Assembly (NCBI GenBank): GCA_033032865.1
Contig: JAWHQI010000005.1
Location: 7,836,001 to 7,900,000 of the forward strand
DNA: 64,000 nt
Direction: 5' to 3'
From: Dactylorhiza incarnata
Taxonomy: Eukaryota > Streptophyta > Magnoliopsida > Asparagales > Orchidaceae
Shown here: one piece after another, positions 10,416 to 22,340 of the stretch
Layout of the letters: every line of letters starts with the position of its first letter
How positions within the stretch are numbered: position 1 is the stretch's first letter
Made by a program: the position numbers and the translations under genes
Notes under the pieces: model-generated
Told to the model about the DNA's origin: nothing
Seen by the model: only the letters and a program-made list of their open reading frames with translations
Databases searched by the model: none

Positions 10416-13175
10416 TCAGGAGTCTTTCTCTTTCTTTGAAGAAGGTTTGAATATGATTTCTCTATTGGGATTTTCAGATACTCTCTTGCTCATATAAAGG
10501 TCATTTGCTCCCAGCAGGCTTTGAGATGAAGCATGAGGAACAACTGCAGTTGGGTGCAACTTCAGGTAGTCTTCAGCATTGAAGAGATGTCTTGAACTGT
10601 ATCTTTCAAACTCTTGTCTTCTGAATTCTGACATAGTTGTAAAATGAGAATAATCTTTTCCTTCAGCTTTGGCTTTATTAATTTGAGCAGTAGCAATTGT
10701 TTCTCTATATCTGGCCATGTGAGCATTCTTTTCTGAATCTAGATTAATGGGAGATGTAGCAATTGTTTCTCTATATCTGGCCATATGAGCATTCTTTTCT
10801 GAATCTGGATTAATGGGAGATGAAGGTCTTTAATCATGATCACTAGACTGATATGAAGATTATTGATCTTGAGAATTTCTTTTCCCGTGCATAGATCCAT
10901 CAGAGATATGATATTTGTAAACGGAAGATGGAGCTCTAGCAGATCCTGAGGGTGGAGATCTGGCTGATCTTGAACTGTAAGAGCCACTGGAACTTCTATG
11001 ACTCTCCCCTGATCTTCTTGAGTGCTGAGGGGAAGGTTTCTGAGATGAAGAGGACATGCCTGCAGATCCAGCTACTGGAGGAGGAGGATTAAACTTGACT
11101 GGCTTGTCAGAATAGAATCCTGTTTTCTTCATTTTCTTTCTCCTATTATTCTCATTCCTTGAGAATCTCATCCAGGCTGGAGAATCTTTGGTGAGAGTGA
11201 TGTTTTTCAAAATGTAGTAGGGAATGTCATTCGTAGAAGATTGAGGTTTGGGAGCAGCCTTAGCTTTGCTTCTGGATTTCCTTTTCTTTGAAGATGAATC
11301 ATCAGAATCATCATCATGAGAAGGCTGTGCAGGATCATTATACAAGTCATCAAGATCTTTAAGAGCATTATCAACATCTTGCGCAATATCCTCTAGTAGA
11401 GGGGAATCATCATAAACAAATGTTGGAGGTGAATTCACCAAGCCAACTTCCTCTGTAACTGCAACTGGAACTGAAATGCTTTTGATGACTTGATCTAATA
11501 AAACTGTATCTATTGGAGCTGAATAAGGAATTATAGCCCTTGAAATATCTTGAGGCTTAGGCAGACAACTGAAAACCAAATTGAATTTTGATAATAAAGA
11601 GAGAATATCTATTGAAGGATTAATAGAGATATAATTTACTGAATCTATAACTGGAATAGCCATATCTGGAATATCATTTACTGAATCTATAACTGTATCA
11701 ATAACCATATATGATAACCATACTGAATCTGTATCAACTGGAGCTTCTTCATTGAGCATCTCCCCCTGCCTAGGTTCAGGGAGACGTGAACCTAGCCCCC
11801 TAGAAGAAGGGACAAGTGATGAGGAGGTAGGGAAGGAGGCAAGTTTGGAAGTGAGTTCTGAGATGGCTTTGAGAACTAGAGCTAGCTTCTCATCCAGAAG
11901 AGCTGTCAGTCTTGGAGAGATATGCTTGAAAATTTGATCAGCAATGGAGGAAAAATCAACATACACATAGTCAGATGTATGCCGAGAGGATGTGGATGCT
12001 GGAATGGAAGAAGAGGGAAAAGAGGTGTGAGCCTGGTTGGTACACACAGAGGAGGGTAGGAAGATGTTTGTAGCATCTGAGATGGGTGGAATGGAAGTGT
12101 TTGAGAGAATTGTTGGATGATTATCTTCATGGATGGGTGATTGAGGTAGAGTATGTTGAGGAGACAAAAGGTCAAATGAAGGAGGTGGGATGAATGGGGG
12201 AAGAGAATCATCATCTAGAATAGATGAGGATGGAAACTCTGCAGACTGATTAGCCTGTAGAGGAGGAGAAGAAGGTATTGAGGAAGGTGTGTCTATGGGA
12301 GAGTTGGAAGAAGGAACTTCTTCAGTAGTAGTGTTCTGAAGAGGTTGAGAAGGGATATGAGTTGAAGATTCAGAGCGAGGAACTTCCTGTAGGGTTGAGG
12401 GAGTGACTGTGTCAGTCCTTGTGCTCTCAAAAGCTTTCTTGGATGTTTCTTCCCTTGGAGTCCTTTTGGGTATTACTCTCTCCCATTTTCCAAAGAGTGG
12501 TGAAGTTAGCCTCTTGCTTGCATTGATAATAACTGTTGGTGACACCAGTAGCTCTGGGCATTTCTCTTGAAGAACAATTCCTAAAACCCTGCCATAACAA
12601 ACACTCATTTTGCTTTGCTTCTTCTTGATAGATTCAAAATGAATCATTCTCCGGTTAACCTGCTTCTTTTCCACTAAGGCCACCATCAACAAAAATTGGT
12701 GCCTTGTAATATAATCATGTGCAGAGGTTTTTCCCAGCAAAACCTTGCCAACAACATCAGCTAAGAATTCGTATTCAACAGATAAATTCTTCTTCAGAAG
12801 ATGGTTAGGGTTTCCACTGGAGTGACCCATTTTATCCAATTCAAAATTAAATTCATCAGAAGTGATGTCCAGATCATCTTCACCATTTATCAATCCTAAA
12901 ATCTCTGTTAAAATTTCTGGGGAAAAAGGAACCTGATTTCCTGAAATAGTTCATGAGATAGATGTCGCATTCAGTGTCTGGAGAGTGTGTACCCATTCCT
13001 TAATCTCAGCAACTGGAAGCTTTATCCTTGTTGTCATAAACTTCTTCAACTGTTGTTCTTTGAAGAGTTGAAGAATATCCTGGAAAATCTGATCTGAATG
13101 AGCGAAAGATTCCATGTCTATATGAAATCCGGCATTGAACTTCATTGAAGAGAGCACTGACTGAGAGATTGCCAT
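10416..13175 (-). pseudogene. Env-position extra ORF of element 2
   Basis: From ATG 13175 one frame of about 920 codons runs to 10416, interrupted only by TGA (12951-12953), TAA (10860-10862) and one further TAA near 10831. The 5' third has the helical DVVGKVLLGKTSAHDYITRH region seen in extra ORFs of plant LTR elements. The middle is Ser/Pro/Thr-rich, followed by a basic SSKKRKSRSKAKAAPK segment and a Ser/Arg tail. A 66-bp tandem duplication lies near the 3' end (MARYRETIAT twice). I see no convincing signal peptide or membrane helix, so 'env-like' is positional only. A polypyrimidine tract and TTGCAG acceptor end six bases before the ATG, and a TATA-like TTTATAATC lies about 100 bp upstream. 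Confidence 0.65.
10708..10825 (-). repeat. 66-bp tandem duplication in the extra ORF
   Basis: Two adjacent near-identical copies encode the 22-residue period PDSEKNAHMARYRETIAT plus its linker, keeping frame. Only a few bases differ. Confidence 0.8.
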
Positions 13176-13181
13176 GAGAAC

Positions 13182-13205
13182 CTGCAAGAGAAAAATAATC
13201 AAGTG
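13182..13205 (-). promoter_or_regulatory. Candidate 3' splice site before the extra ORF
   Basis: The minus strand reads GATTATTTTTCTCTTGCAG, a pyrimidine tract plus CAG, with the ATG of the extra ORF six bases downstream. A spliced subgenomic RNA is the known way retroviral env genes and some plant env-class elements (for example barley Bagy-2) express this position. The donor is not identified. Confidence 0.5.
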
Positions 13206-13364
13206 CAAAGGAACTGGAGGGAGGCAAGAGCAACTTCTGTAGGCGCAAAGATGAAATGGAACCAAAATTTGATTATAAAGAAAGAGTTCGGAGAAGGCGC
13301 AAGCTTTCGTTGAACGGGGTTCAGCTAAACCTAATAAAAACAGAAGTCGAAGAGCCTGGGGCTT

Positions 13365-13510
13365 CGTCAGACTGCATTTGACGAAGGTTAAATTTTTGTC
13401 GATCTCTGTTCGACTAACGAGCTGGCTTCGTCGATCTCTGGAGCTAATAGGTTTCGTCGATCACCGTTCGACGAACGACTAATTTTCGTCGATCTCCGTT
13501 CGACGAAAAG
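13365..13510 (-). repeat. Internal CGTCGA palindrome array
   Basis: Between the end of pol (about 13530) and the extra ORF lies a cluster of TTCGTCGATCTC and GTTCGACGAA words of the same type as the LTR array at 9865-10100. It is the only internal place in this element where I see the array. Confidence 0.7.
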
Positions 13511-13529
13511 AGGTGATAAGTAAAAAACT

Positions 13530-16500
13530 TTAAATTATTGAAACTTCATCTATCATTCCTAGCTGATTTATAAAGAAGATGTGCTTCTTTTCATCCAAAG
13601 ATTTGGTGAAAATATCAGCCCTTTGTAAGTCAGTAGGAATAAATTGTAGGCAATTTTTGTTTTTATCCACATTATCTCTGATAAAGTGGTGCCTAATTTC
13701 TATGTGTTTAGTCCAACTATGGAGTACTGGATTTTGTGCTATAGATATGCACTAGTATTGTCACAAAATATAATTGATTTACTTAAGTTGATACCATATT
13801 CTAAGAGTTGATTTTGTATCCACAGAATCTGTGAGTAGCAACTACCACCAGCAATATATTCTACTTCAGCTGTTGATGTAGTCACAGATGTCTGTTTCTT
13901 ACAAAACCAATACCCAAGATTATCACCAAGGAACTGACAAGTTCCTGATGTGCTTTTCCTGTCTACTCTGCATCCAGCATAATCAGAATCTGAGAATCCA
14001 GTTAATTCAAATTTGGATTTAGTTGGATACCAAAGTCCTAGATTTGGACCCCTTTATATATCTCAAAATTCTTTTTAATAAAATAAGGTGAGATTCTTTG
14101 GGGTTAACATGGAACCTAGCACAAATGCATGTAGCAAATATTATGTCTGGTCTACTAGTTGTTAAGTAAAGTAAAGAGCCAACAATTTCTCTATAAACTT
14201 TTTGATCAACAGGTTTCCCTGATTCATCATTGTCTACAACATCATTGGAGGGCATGGGTGTTTTCATAGAAGCGGCATCAGACATACCAAATCTTTTCAC
14301 TAATTCCTTAGCATACTTGGATTGTGATATGAATATGCCATTGGGAGTTTGCTTCACTTGAAGGCCAATGAAGTAATATAACTCACTCATACTACTCATT
14401 TCAAATTTGAATTGCATTAGGTCAGAAAACCTTTTGCATAAATCCGAATCAGTAGAGCCAAATATAATATCATCTACATAAATTTGAACTAGTAAAGTTT
14501 GATTTTTATGTATTCAGAAAAATAAAGTTTTATCAACATTGCCTCTACAGAATTTGTTCTCTAAAAGAAAATTAGCTAGGGTCTCATACCATGCTCTGGG
14601 AGCTTGCTTGAGACCATAGAGAGCTGTATTAAGCTTAAACACATAAGAAGAGTGAGTTGGAGAGATAAAACCCGGTGGTTGTTCCACATATACTTCTTCT
14701 TTGATATCTCCATTTAGAAATGCACTCTTCACATCCATCTGATAGCCTTTAAACTTCTTGAAAGCAGCAAATGCAAGAAATATCCTGATAGCTTCAAGTA
14801 TTGCAACAAGAGCAAAAGTTTGATCATAATCAATCCCTTCTTCCTGAGAGTATCCTTGAGCTACCAATCTGGCTTTATTTCTGATTATCAAGCCTTGATC
14901 ATCCAGCTTGTTCCTAAAGACCCATTTGGTGTCAATAACTGGATGGCCCTTTGGTCTTGGAACCAAATCCCAGACTTTGTTTCTTTCAAATTGATTGAGT
15001 TCCTCTTGCATTGGAAGAATCCAGTTTGGATCTTGTTTTGCATCTTTTATGGATTGAGGTTCAATTTGTGATAGGAAATAAGTATGCATCTAATTTTGGT
15101 TGAGTTGATGTCTTGTTTGAACACATGCTGAGATGTCTCCAATAACTTGGGATATTGGATGATTTCTAACTGTGATGTGATCAACAGTTGGAATGGGTTC
15201 AGCAAGAGTATCCTCTTGAGGGATTTGATCAGCTGTCACTTGATTAGAATTATCAGCAAGATCTTCTGGATTATCTTCTTCTTTACTGTCTTCAATAATT
15301 TGAGTTGATGCGAGTAGAGAGTATTAATTATGTAGATCCAATCCATTAAGCTCTTCACATAGAGCTGGTGCCTGCAAAATATCTTTGGTAGATGTGGCAC
15401 TCCTCTCCTTATTTAACATGTTAGTTTCATCAAAAGAAACATGCATGGACTCTTCTATCTTAAGAGTTGATTTGTTATAGATTCTATATGCTTTACTAGA
15501 AAGAGAATATCCAAGGAATATACCTTCAGCAGTCTTTGCTTCAAATTTCCTTAGATATTTCTTATCATTGTTATGCACATAGCATTTACAACCAAAAATC
15601 TTAAAATAGTTAACCTTAGGCTTTTTATTCTTAAGCAATTCATATGGTGTTTTACCCTTAAGTTTGTGTATCAGACTCCTATTTAACACATAATTTGCTG
15701 TGTTCACTGCCTCTGCCCAAAAAGAGAGTGGCAAGTGAGCATCATCAAGCAATGTAGTTGCTGATTCAAGTTATGTTCTATTTTTCCTTTCAGCTACCCC
15801 ATTTTGTTGAGGAGTTCTAGGAGAAGAGAAACATTGGTTGATCCCTTCTTTTCCACAAAATTCTCTCATCAGAAGAGATTCAAACTCAGTGTCATGATCA
15901 CTTCTGATCAATGCAACTAGAGTAGAGTACTCAATCTTGATGGACTTGAGAAAGTCTGTCAGAACACTGAAGGTGTCAGACTTGTTCCTGAGAAAGAACA
16001 CCCAAGTGAATCTAGAGAAGTCATCTACAATAACTAAAGTGTAATGTTTCCCTCCTAAACTCTGTATTGCAGTGGGTCCAAGAAGATCCAAATGCAGCAA
16101 GTATAGAATCCTAGGTGAATAACTCTTGGATAAGGATTTGAAACTACTCTTGGTATGCTTTCCTAGTTGGTAAGCCCTGCAAAGTCCTTCCTTCTTGTAT
16201 GAACCAGAAGGCAGTCCTCTTACCAGATTGTGCTTGGAGAGCTTAGAGATAGTTCTAAGGTTAATATGTCCTAACCTTTTGTGTCATAACTCATTTGTTT
16301 TACTTATTGAATTAAATAAACAAATGTCTGAATTGGCAGAATCAAAATTGGCTAAATATATATTTCCTTGTCTAATACCAAATAACACATTGATGTTCTT
16401 ATTATTGGTAATAAGACATAAGGAATGATCAAAAGTTACCTGATAACCTTCATCACATAGCTGGCTTATGCTGATGAGGTTATGTTTGAGACCCTTGACA

Positions 16501-17963
16501 TATGCTACCTCTTTGAAGGTAACTGCTCCAACTCTGATTTTTCCTTATCCTTTAGTCTGTCTATAGTTGGAGTCTCCAAAAATTACTTTGGGTCCAAGCT
16601 TTGCCTTGTAGTTACTTAGATTGGCCTTATTTCCTGTCATGTGCTTAGAGCAGCCACTATCCAAATACCAATGTTCCTCTATGTTTGGATAGATTTGTAC
16701 TTGATCACCATTAGTGTCAGATTCGGATTCATCATAATTATTTGTTGAGGCATTGATAGTCATCATGCAAAAACTTCTTTCATCTGCATCATCTTCATCA
16801 TCACTTGAGCTGGATGATGATGCATGTTCTGAATCACTGCTTGAGTCATGGATAGCCATCATGCATAGATGCTTTTCATTTGAATCATCTTCATCTTTAG
16901 AGGAGCTGGATGATGACTCTGATTCAGTCTCACTCCATGTCTAAGCCACAAAGCCCTTTCCCTTATGTCTATGTTTGTGGGAGGATGGATTGCTGGAGTG
17001 TTTCTTTTCTTCCTTTTCTTTTCTTTTGTCCTTCTTTTGATTTCCTGGACACTCAGGTAGGATGTGTCCAGGCTTCCTGCAACCAAAACAAATAATTTCT
17101 TTAGAATGTCCTTTGTCATACCTTGGTTTCTCCTTGGATCTGAAGTCCTACTTTCTGAGGTCCTTTCTAGCCATTTTGTAGAATCTTTTGGCTAGGAGGC
17201 TCATGAACTTCATTTCTGCTGGAGCTTTGTCATCCTCTTCTGTTGCCTAAAAAGCAATGCTTCTTTTCTTTTTGGTGGTTGGTGAGGAGGTAGACTGTTC
17301 AACTTCTCTTGATTTGATTATAAGCTGCTCAAAGGATTTTAGTTTGCCTAATAAGGTCTCAGTGGAGATCTCATTTAGGCTTCTGTCTTCCTTGATTGGC
17401 CAGATCCTTGAGTCCCATGTGCTGGGGAAGCACAATAGGATCTTATCATTTATTTCAGTGATTGTGATCACTTTTTCCAATGACTTCAGGTCATTGATGA
17501 TGAGACTGAGTCTGTTATACATATCTGCAACCATTTCAGTATCTCCCTTCTTGAAGTTCTCATATTGGGAGATGAGGTGGGATCTCCTGTCCTTTTTCTC
17601 ATCTGCGGATCCATCAACCATGTTGTTGAGAGAGTTCTAGATGTCCCTGGCTGAGGTGCAGTCCACTACCTTCTGGAATATGTCATCAGACATGGTCTGT
17701 GCCAAGATGTTCATAGCTTTGGGATCAGCATTCCTCTGTTTCTTCTGAGCATTTGTCCACTCAGGAGGTGGAATAGCATTAGTATTGGTTGTTGTTTCAT
17801 TGCTTGTTGTTGCTGATGGAGTAGGAGGTCCTGTCAAAATAGAGTTAAAAATGTATTCATCAATAGAGTTCATATAAAGTTTGATCCTTGATTTCCATAA
17901 TGCAAACTTGTTAGGATTGCACATAGGAGGTCTTGTGCTTGAGTAATCTTTGTTCTGTGCCAT
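13530..17963 (-). pseudogene. Gag-Pol polyprotein of element 2
   Basis: A single frame runs from ATG 17963 to about 14035, broken by roughly ten stops. Gag starts MAQNKDYSSTRPPMCNPNKF and includes a CCHC knuckle near 17065-17105 (CFGCRKPGHILPEC). Protease shows WYLDSGCSKHM (about 16665). Integrase (16100-15771) keeps HLDLLGP, RSDHDTEF (family usually RSDHGTEF) and PQQNGVAERKNRT, so all DDE residues are present. RT (15089-14430) has DVKSAFLNG and intact YVDDIIFG. At about 14035 a one-base shift moves the reading; RNase H continues in another frame (GLWYP, STAEVEY, DNTSA) to about 13530. Several stops lie where the family has Trp or Gln (DI-stop-NSL, NEL-stop-HKRLGH), consistent with transition decay. 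Confidence 0.9.
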
Positions 17964-18055
17964 GAGTTTTTCTTTATTTAAAAAAAACTCAAGAATAAGT
18001 TATGATCTAACTGATCTTTAGATTCAGGTGTTAGCATGTGTAACCAATCAACCAA

Positions 18056-18067
18056 CCTCTGATACCA
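18056..18067 (-). other. Primer binding site of element 2
   Basis: The minus strand reads TGGTATCAGAGG, two bases from the LTR end at 18070; it complements initiator tRNA-Met. Confidence 0.88.
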
Positions 18068-18069
18068 AT

Positions 18070-19412
18070 TGAAAGTGAGGTATTAGATCTTAGATTTACT
18101 CTAGGGGGGGGGGTGAATAGAGTATTAAAAGTTTTAACTTATTTTATAGCGGAATTAAAATAATGATATATATATGTAATTGAGTGAGTAGAAAAACAAA
18201 ATAGTAAACACAACACAGTACAGAAAATAACACAAACACAACAAAGACACAAGGATCTATAGTGGTTCCCCAATCACAAGGATCAGGTGCTGAAACCAAA
18301 CCACAGGTTTTTGACCAGGTGGCCTGCCACCAAAGGTTAACTTTTGAAGGGAGTTAAAACCCTGTACAAGGTGGGGTAAAAAGAATGAACTAAAAAGTGG
18401 TTATGAAGTTCTTCTTTCTCAATAAGATCTGAGAGAAGACTAGTGGATTGTTGTTGTTGTTGTAAAGCTCCCCCTGTCTGATAGAATTTGTTGACAGTTG
18501 GTGAAGCTTTCTCTTGGGTGTAGAAGACTAATAATCAACAGATGCTTCTGAGAGAAGATTTCAGTTATCCTATGAGAGTGAAGATATTGCTGTAGATGAA
18601 GATTTTTGTATGCCTCCTGTCTGTCTGAGTATTTCACAAGTATATCTTCTATATCTGTATATCCTCTTGTATATATCTTATATATAGATTCATCCTTTTT
18701 CCTTAGACATATATTCTGATTTGAAAATTCAAATCTTCTGATAAGGAATAGAATAAACCGAGATAAATCTTTCTTGGGACTGCAATAACAACTTTCTGAT
18801 TCTGGAAAAAAACTTTAATTCCTTTTCTATGAAAGTTTCCTTTTCTAATATATGTCAACGGCTAGATTCTCGAAAGAAGAGAATAGAATGGGTATATAAA
18901 AAGGAAAGATGAAATCTTGACTTATCTGAATATGAATAAATCCAAATATTTGAATAGATCCGTTGTTGAATAGTCGATCTGAGTTCAGCGAAAGAGATAA
19001 CTGATTCTTCAGGATTTGTCAAGCTCAAAAGGAATTTCGTCGAACAGAAAGTTTAGTTCGTCGATCTCAATCAGGAGTTCGTCGAACTGAACACTGAGTT
19101 ACTCATTCGTCGAGCAGAACACTGAGTTTGTCGATCTCAACCAGGAGTTCGTCGAACTGAGACAAAGAGTCTGTTGAACTGGCTTGGAAGACTGAGTTCG
19201 TCGAACTGGAGATCAAGTTCGTCGAACCGATACATGACGTTCGTCGAACACAGGAAGACGTTCGTCGAACACAGAAAACTTGGAATTTTCCTATGTTTCA
19301 GCTAACTTAGACGGGCTTAGACTTTGACCCTAAGACTATACATTGGGGTCAACTTGAGTCCTAACCAATGATAGTGATCCTAGCCCAAATTAGTAATATG
19401 GTTGTTCCAACA
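18070..19412 (-). repeat. 5' LTR of element 2
   Basis: The 1343-bp partner of the 8806-10240 LTR. The G-run is 10 long here. The CGTCGA array lies at about 19035-19270. It ends GTTCCAACA followed by the right target duplication ACTTC. Confidence 0.9.
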
Positions 19413-19417
19413 ACTTC

Positions 19418-19511
19418 TATTCATCAAAGTAGGATAACGGTTAGTTTCTCGAAGTAGGAGTACTCACGAGACTCCTCGAAAACGCCCGCCTAATTCTACT
19501 CTCATCTAAAA
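19418..19511. other. Older flank between element 2 and the family B dimer
   Basis: These 94 bases continue the piece at 8680-8805. They carry GTACTCACGAG and CTCGAAAACGCCCGCC words like the TACTCGCC cluster at 24960-25150, so both may belong to one older gypsy LTR region. No gene. Confidence 0.3.
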
Positions 19512-20190
19512 AGGCTTCTTCACTTGATTGTAATAACCCTTTTCATCTTCTGCAGTTTGATCCTGAGCAAATGATATTTATTGGTGTCTCAGGATGAAGA
19601 TGTTCTGCAAAGAAGAGTTAGCAAAAAGAAGATAAATAATATATGTTGTTCTTATCAAGAACTATGTATATGTGCTGCTTCTTTTTGCTTCTCTGTTTAT
19701 TCTTTTTGGTTCTTCCTATTCTCTCTTCTGTTCTTCTTCTCTGCTCTTCTCTTTTTGTATGTGTTCTAGAGAAGGCTTCAGGGCTGATTTGAATTCTTGC
19801 CCGACAAGGAAAGAGATAATATCTCTTTTATTTCTTAGATTCCTTGAGAAGATAAATTGTCGTCTTTTGCTTATCTGCAACGGCTATATTGTTAATTTAT
19901 AAAAAAGGCAGCAATATATATCAATATATAAATAGAAATGATTAAAATATTGCTTTAATCAGATATAAGAATATTAGTCGAACTGAGAATATCTAAATTA
20001 TAAAGGTGGTAGAAATTCGTCGAGCTCAGCTTCAAGTTCTTCGATCTAAACATTTAATTCGTCGTTCTGAGCTTCTGCTGAATATTCGTCGAACGCAGAC
20101 TTGAGATCATCGAATGCAGCTTTTCGTCGACCGCTGAGACGGCTGGATTTCATCGACCGCTGAGACGGGATCGTCGACCGCTGACCGCAT
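19512..20190 (-). repeat. Left LTR remnant of the eroded dimer
   Basis: It corresponds to about 23808-24500 of the full right LTR. Its first ~540 bp (plus sense) are missing at 19512. At about 20185 it jumps straight into internal sequence, losing the LTR end and polypurine tract. The hydrophobic ORF inside (19581-19769) recurs antisense in all family B LTRs and is a by-product of the T-rich sequence. Confidence 0.75.
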
Positions 20191-20944
20191 AAAAAAGATA
20201 TTTGAATATCTTAAGGCATTAAGGTCAGAGATTATAGAAGAATTTATTGTTCTCTTTGAAAATATTTAACCATAAATTATATTATTTCTTCTTCTTTTTA
20301 AAAACATTTAAGCAATTTGTGATTCCTAGATTTTGATTTAAATAGGATTTTAATGAAATGAATTGCTACAGTTGTTAATGGATTCTAAGGAATTTTAAAA
20401 TCAGAAAAACATTGTCTGATACCTTCTTTCTATAGAATCCCCTTAATTAGAAGAGACTCACACTCAGTGCTCTGATCATTTTTGATCTATGCAATCTGAG
20501 TAGAATGTTCAACAAGATTTTGGAGAAAATATGTAAGAATGTGAAGTTATCTGACTTTGTTTTTAAAATAGGAAATTCCAATGAATCATATAATTGCTTA
20601 TTTAATTATAAAAGTTTAAGATGGATAAAAGAAAATGCCTTATAATTAGATATATTGGCCTTTTTATCTCATTAAAATATAAATTTGAAAACTTTTTCTG
20701 ATTTTGTTGAACATAATAATTTCTTTTTCCTTATTAGATTGTTCAAGTTTATTTTCAAGGAAATATTTTGTTCCTCTGATATTTTTAAAACTTCTTTAAG
20801 TTTGTTATATTCAGAAGTCAAATTATTTATTTTTAACTCTTTTCTGATTTCATTTTCAGATTTTATTAAATCTGTATATGAAATTTTAGAATCTGATTTG
20901 ATTTGTTCTGAAGTAAAATTAGGAGTTGAAGTTACCTCAGTTAC

Positions 20945-21391
20945 CTAATATGATTCATCTTCTGCATCTGAGTTGTGATATGAGCCATATATGGCCATCA
21001 TGCAGAAAGCTCTAGCTTTTTGTTCTTCTTCTTCTTCTTCTTCTTCACTTAGACTAGATGATGGTTCTGCATCATAAATACAGCTAGTGAAAGAAGGTTC
21101 AGTTACCATCTTTGTGAGGGAGTTCCAGATGCCTCTTGCTGAAGTGCAGACATCAACTCTTTGAAGAATGTCATTTGACATTGATTGAGCTAATATGTCC
21201 ATAGCCTTTGCATCAACACTTTTCAGCTTCTCTTGAGCATCTGATGTTGTTTGTGAAGATGGAGGTCCTGTCAAAATAGAATTATAAATTTCTTCATCTA
21301 TGACATTTATATATAATTTAATTCTAGCTTGCCATAAAGAAAATCTATTTAGATTACAGATTGGTGGATGTGAAAATTCTACTTGTGCCAT
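20945..21391 (-). CDS. Mini-Gag of the eroded dimer, unit 1
   Basis: The 148-residue ORF begins MAQVEFSHPPICNLNRFSLW, matching the start of element 2 Gag, and keeps IKLYINVIDEEIYNSILTGP and DILAQSMSNDILQRV. After ARGIWNSLTKMV it jumps to an acidic stretch (SSSLSEEEEEEEEQKARAFC), which corresponds to the part of element 2 Gag after the zinc knuckle (ERSFCMM). The UBN2 second half and CCHC knuckle are thus missing. The reading ends at TAG 20945-20947; the other unit continues past this point. The same deletion in all family B copies shows it is ancestral. Confidence 0.75.
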   Translation of the reverse strand: MAQVEFSHPPICNLNRFSLWQARIKLYINVIDEEIYNSILTGPPSSQTTSDAQEKLKSVDAKAMDILAQSMSNDILQRVDVCTSARGIWNSLTKMVTEPSFTSCIYDAEPSSSLSEEEEEEEEQKARAFCMMAIYGSYHNSDAEDESY

Positions 21392-21509
21392 TAGATTTTA
21401 GAAAAACCTTTAAAAAAAACTTAAGAACTAATTGATCTTTATGATTCAGGTGTTAGCCTGTATGTAAAATCAACTACCCTATGATACCAATTGTATATAT
21501 TCAAAACCT

Positions 21510-21897
21510 TTTGAATATTCGCCGAGCGCAGACTTGAGATCGTCGAACGCAGCTTTTCGTCGACCGCTGAGACGGCTGGATTTCGTCGACCGCTGAGACG
21601 GGATCGTCGACCGCTAAGATAGCTGTATTTCATCGAGCGCAGAGTGAATATCATTCGTCGACCGCAGAGCACTGTTCATCGAACGCAGATAGTCGTTCGT
21701 CGAACACAGAGAACTTGTCTAATTTATATATATATTATTTTCTCCTGTCTCCTGTCTTAATGGAATTTGATCTAAGTTATACAAGATGTGTTATGACCAT
21801 AAAGATGGATCCTAACTCAAATCAAAACTAAGGTTCCAACAATCTCCCCCTATTTGAGTTGGGATCCTAATCCAAATAGAGATAGGTTCTAACAATC
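21510..21897 (-). repeat. Middle LTR remnant of the eroded dimer
   Basis: After a primer site variant at about 21478-21489 come some 20 bases of unmatched filler, then LTR sequence from GAATATTCGCCGAGCGCAG onward. Roughly the first 1.1 kb of the LTR is deleted. It has both LTR-start motifs, GGTTCCAACA and, 50 bases on, GGTTCTAACA ending at 21897. Confidence 0.75.
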
Positions 21898-22340
21898 TCC
21901 CCCTATTTGGTTTAGGATACCTAAGCATAAAAAAAGATATTTGTATAACTAAAGGCATTAGGGTCAGAGATTATAGAAGAATTTAATGTTCTCTTTGAAA
22001 ATATTTAACCATAAATTATATTATTTCTTCTTATTTTTAAAAACATTTAAGCAATTTCTGATTCCTAGATTTTGATTTAAATAGGATTTTAATGAAATGA
22101 ATTGCTACAGCTGTTAATGGATTCTAAGGAATTTTAAAATCAGAAAAATATTGCCTGATACCTCCCTTCTATAGAATCCCCTTAATCAGAAGAGACTCAC
22201 ACTCAGTGCTCCGATCATTTCTGATCTATGCAATCTGAGTAGAATGCTCAACATGATTTTGGAGAAAATCTATAAGAATGTGAAGTTATCTGACTTTGTT
22301 TTTAAAATAGGAAATTCCAATGAATCATATAACTGCTTAT

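Larger units (their letters stand above)
8806..19412 (-). mobile_element. Element 2: complete Sirevirus-like copia element with an extra 3' ORF
   Basis: The two LTRs (8806-10240 and 18070-19412) start TGTTGGAAC and end CACTTTCA on the minus strand. The insertion is flanked by a perfect duplication ACTTC (8801-8805, 19413-19417). In element orientation the order is LTR, primer site, gag, protease, integrase, reverse transcriptase, RNase H, an extra ORF, polypurine tract, LTR. The order IN before RT defines Ty1/copia. The PPT type, the G-run in the LTR and the extra ORF after pol fit Sirevirus (Maximus/SIRE). Many in-frame stops and one pol frameshift make it inactive now. Confidence 0.92.

Noticed and set aside
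19581..19902. Hydrophobic ORFs that look like signal or membrane peptides, also at 23867, 47852, 50697 and 53639
   Set aside because: All lie antisense in the T-rich part of family B LTRs; the hydrophobicity follows from base composition and the frames vary between copies.
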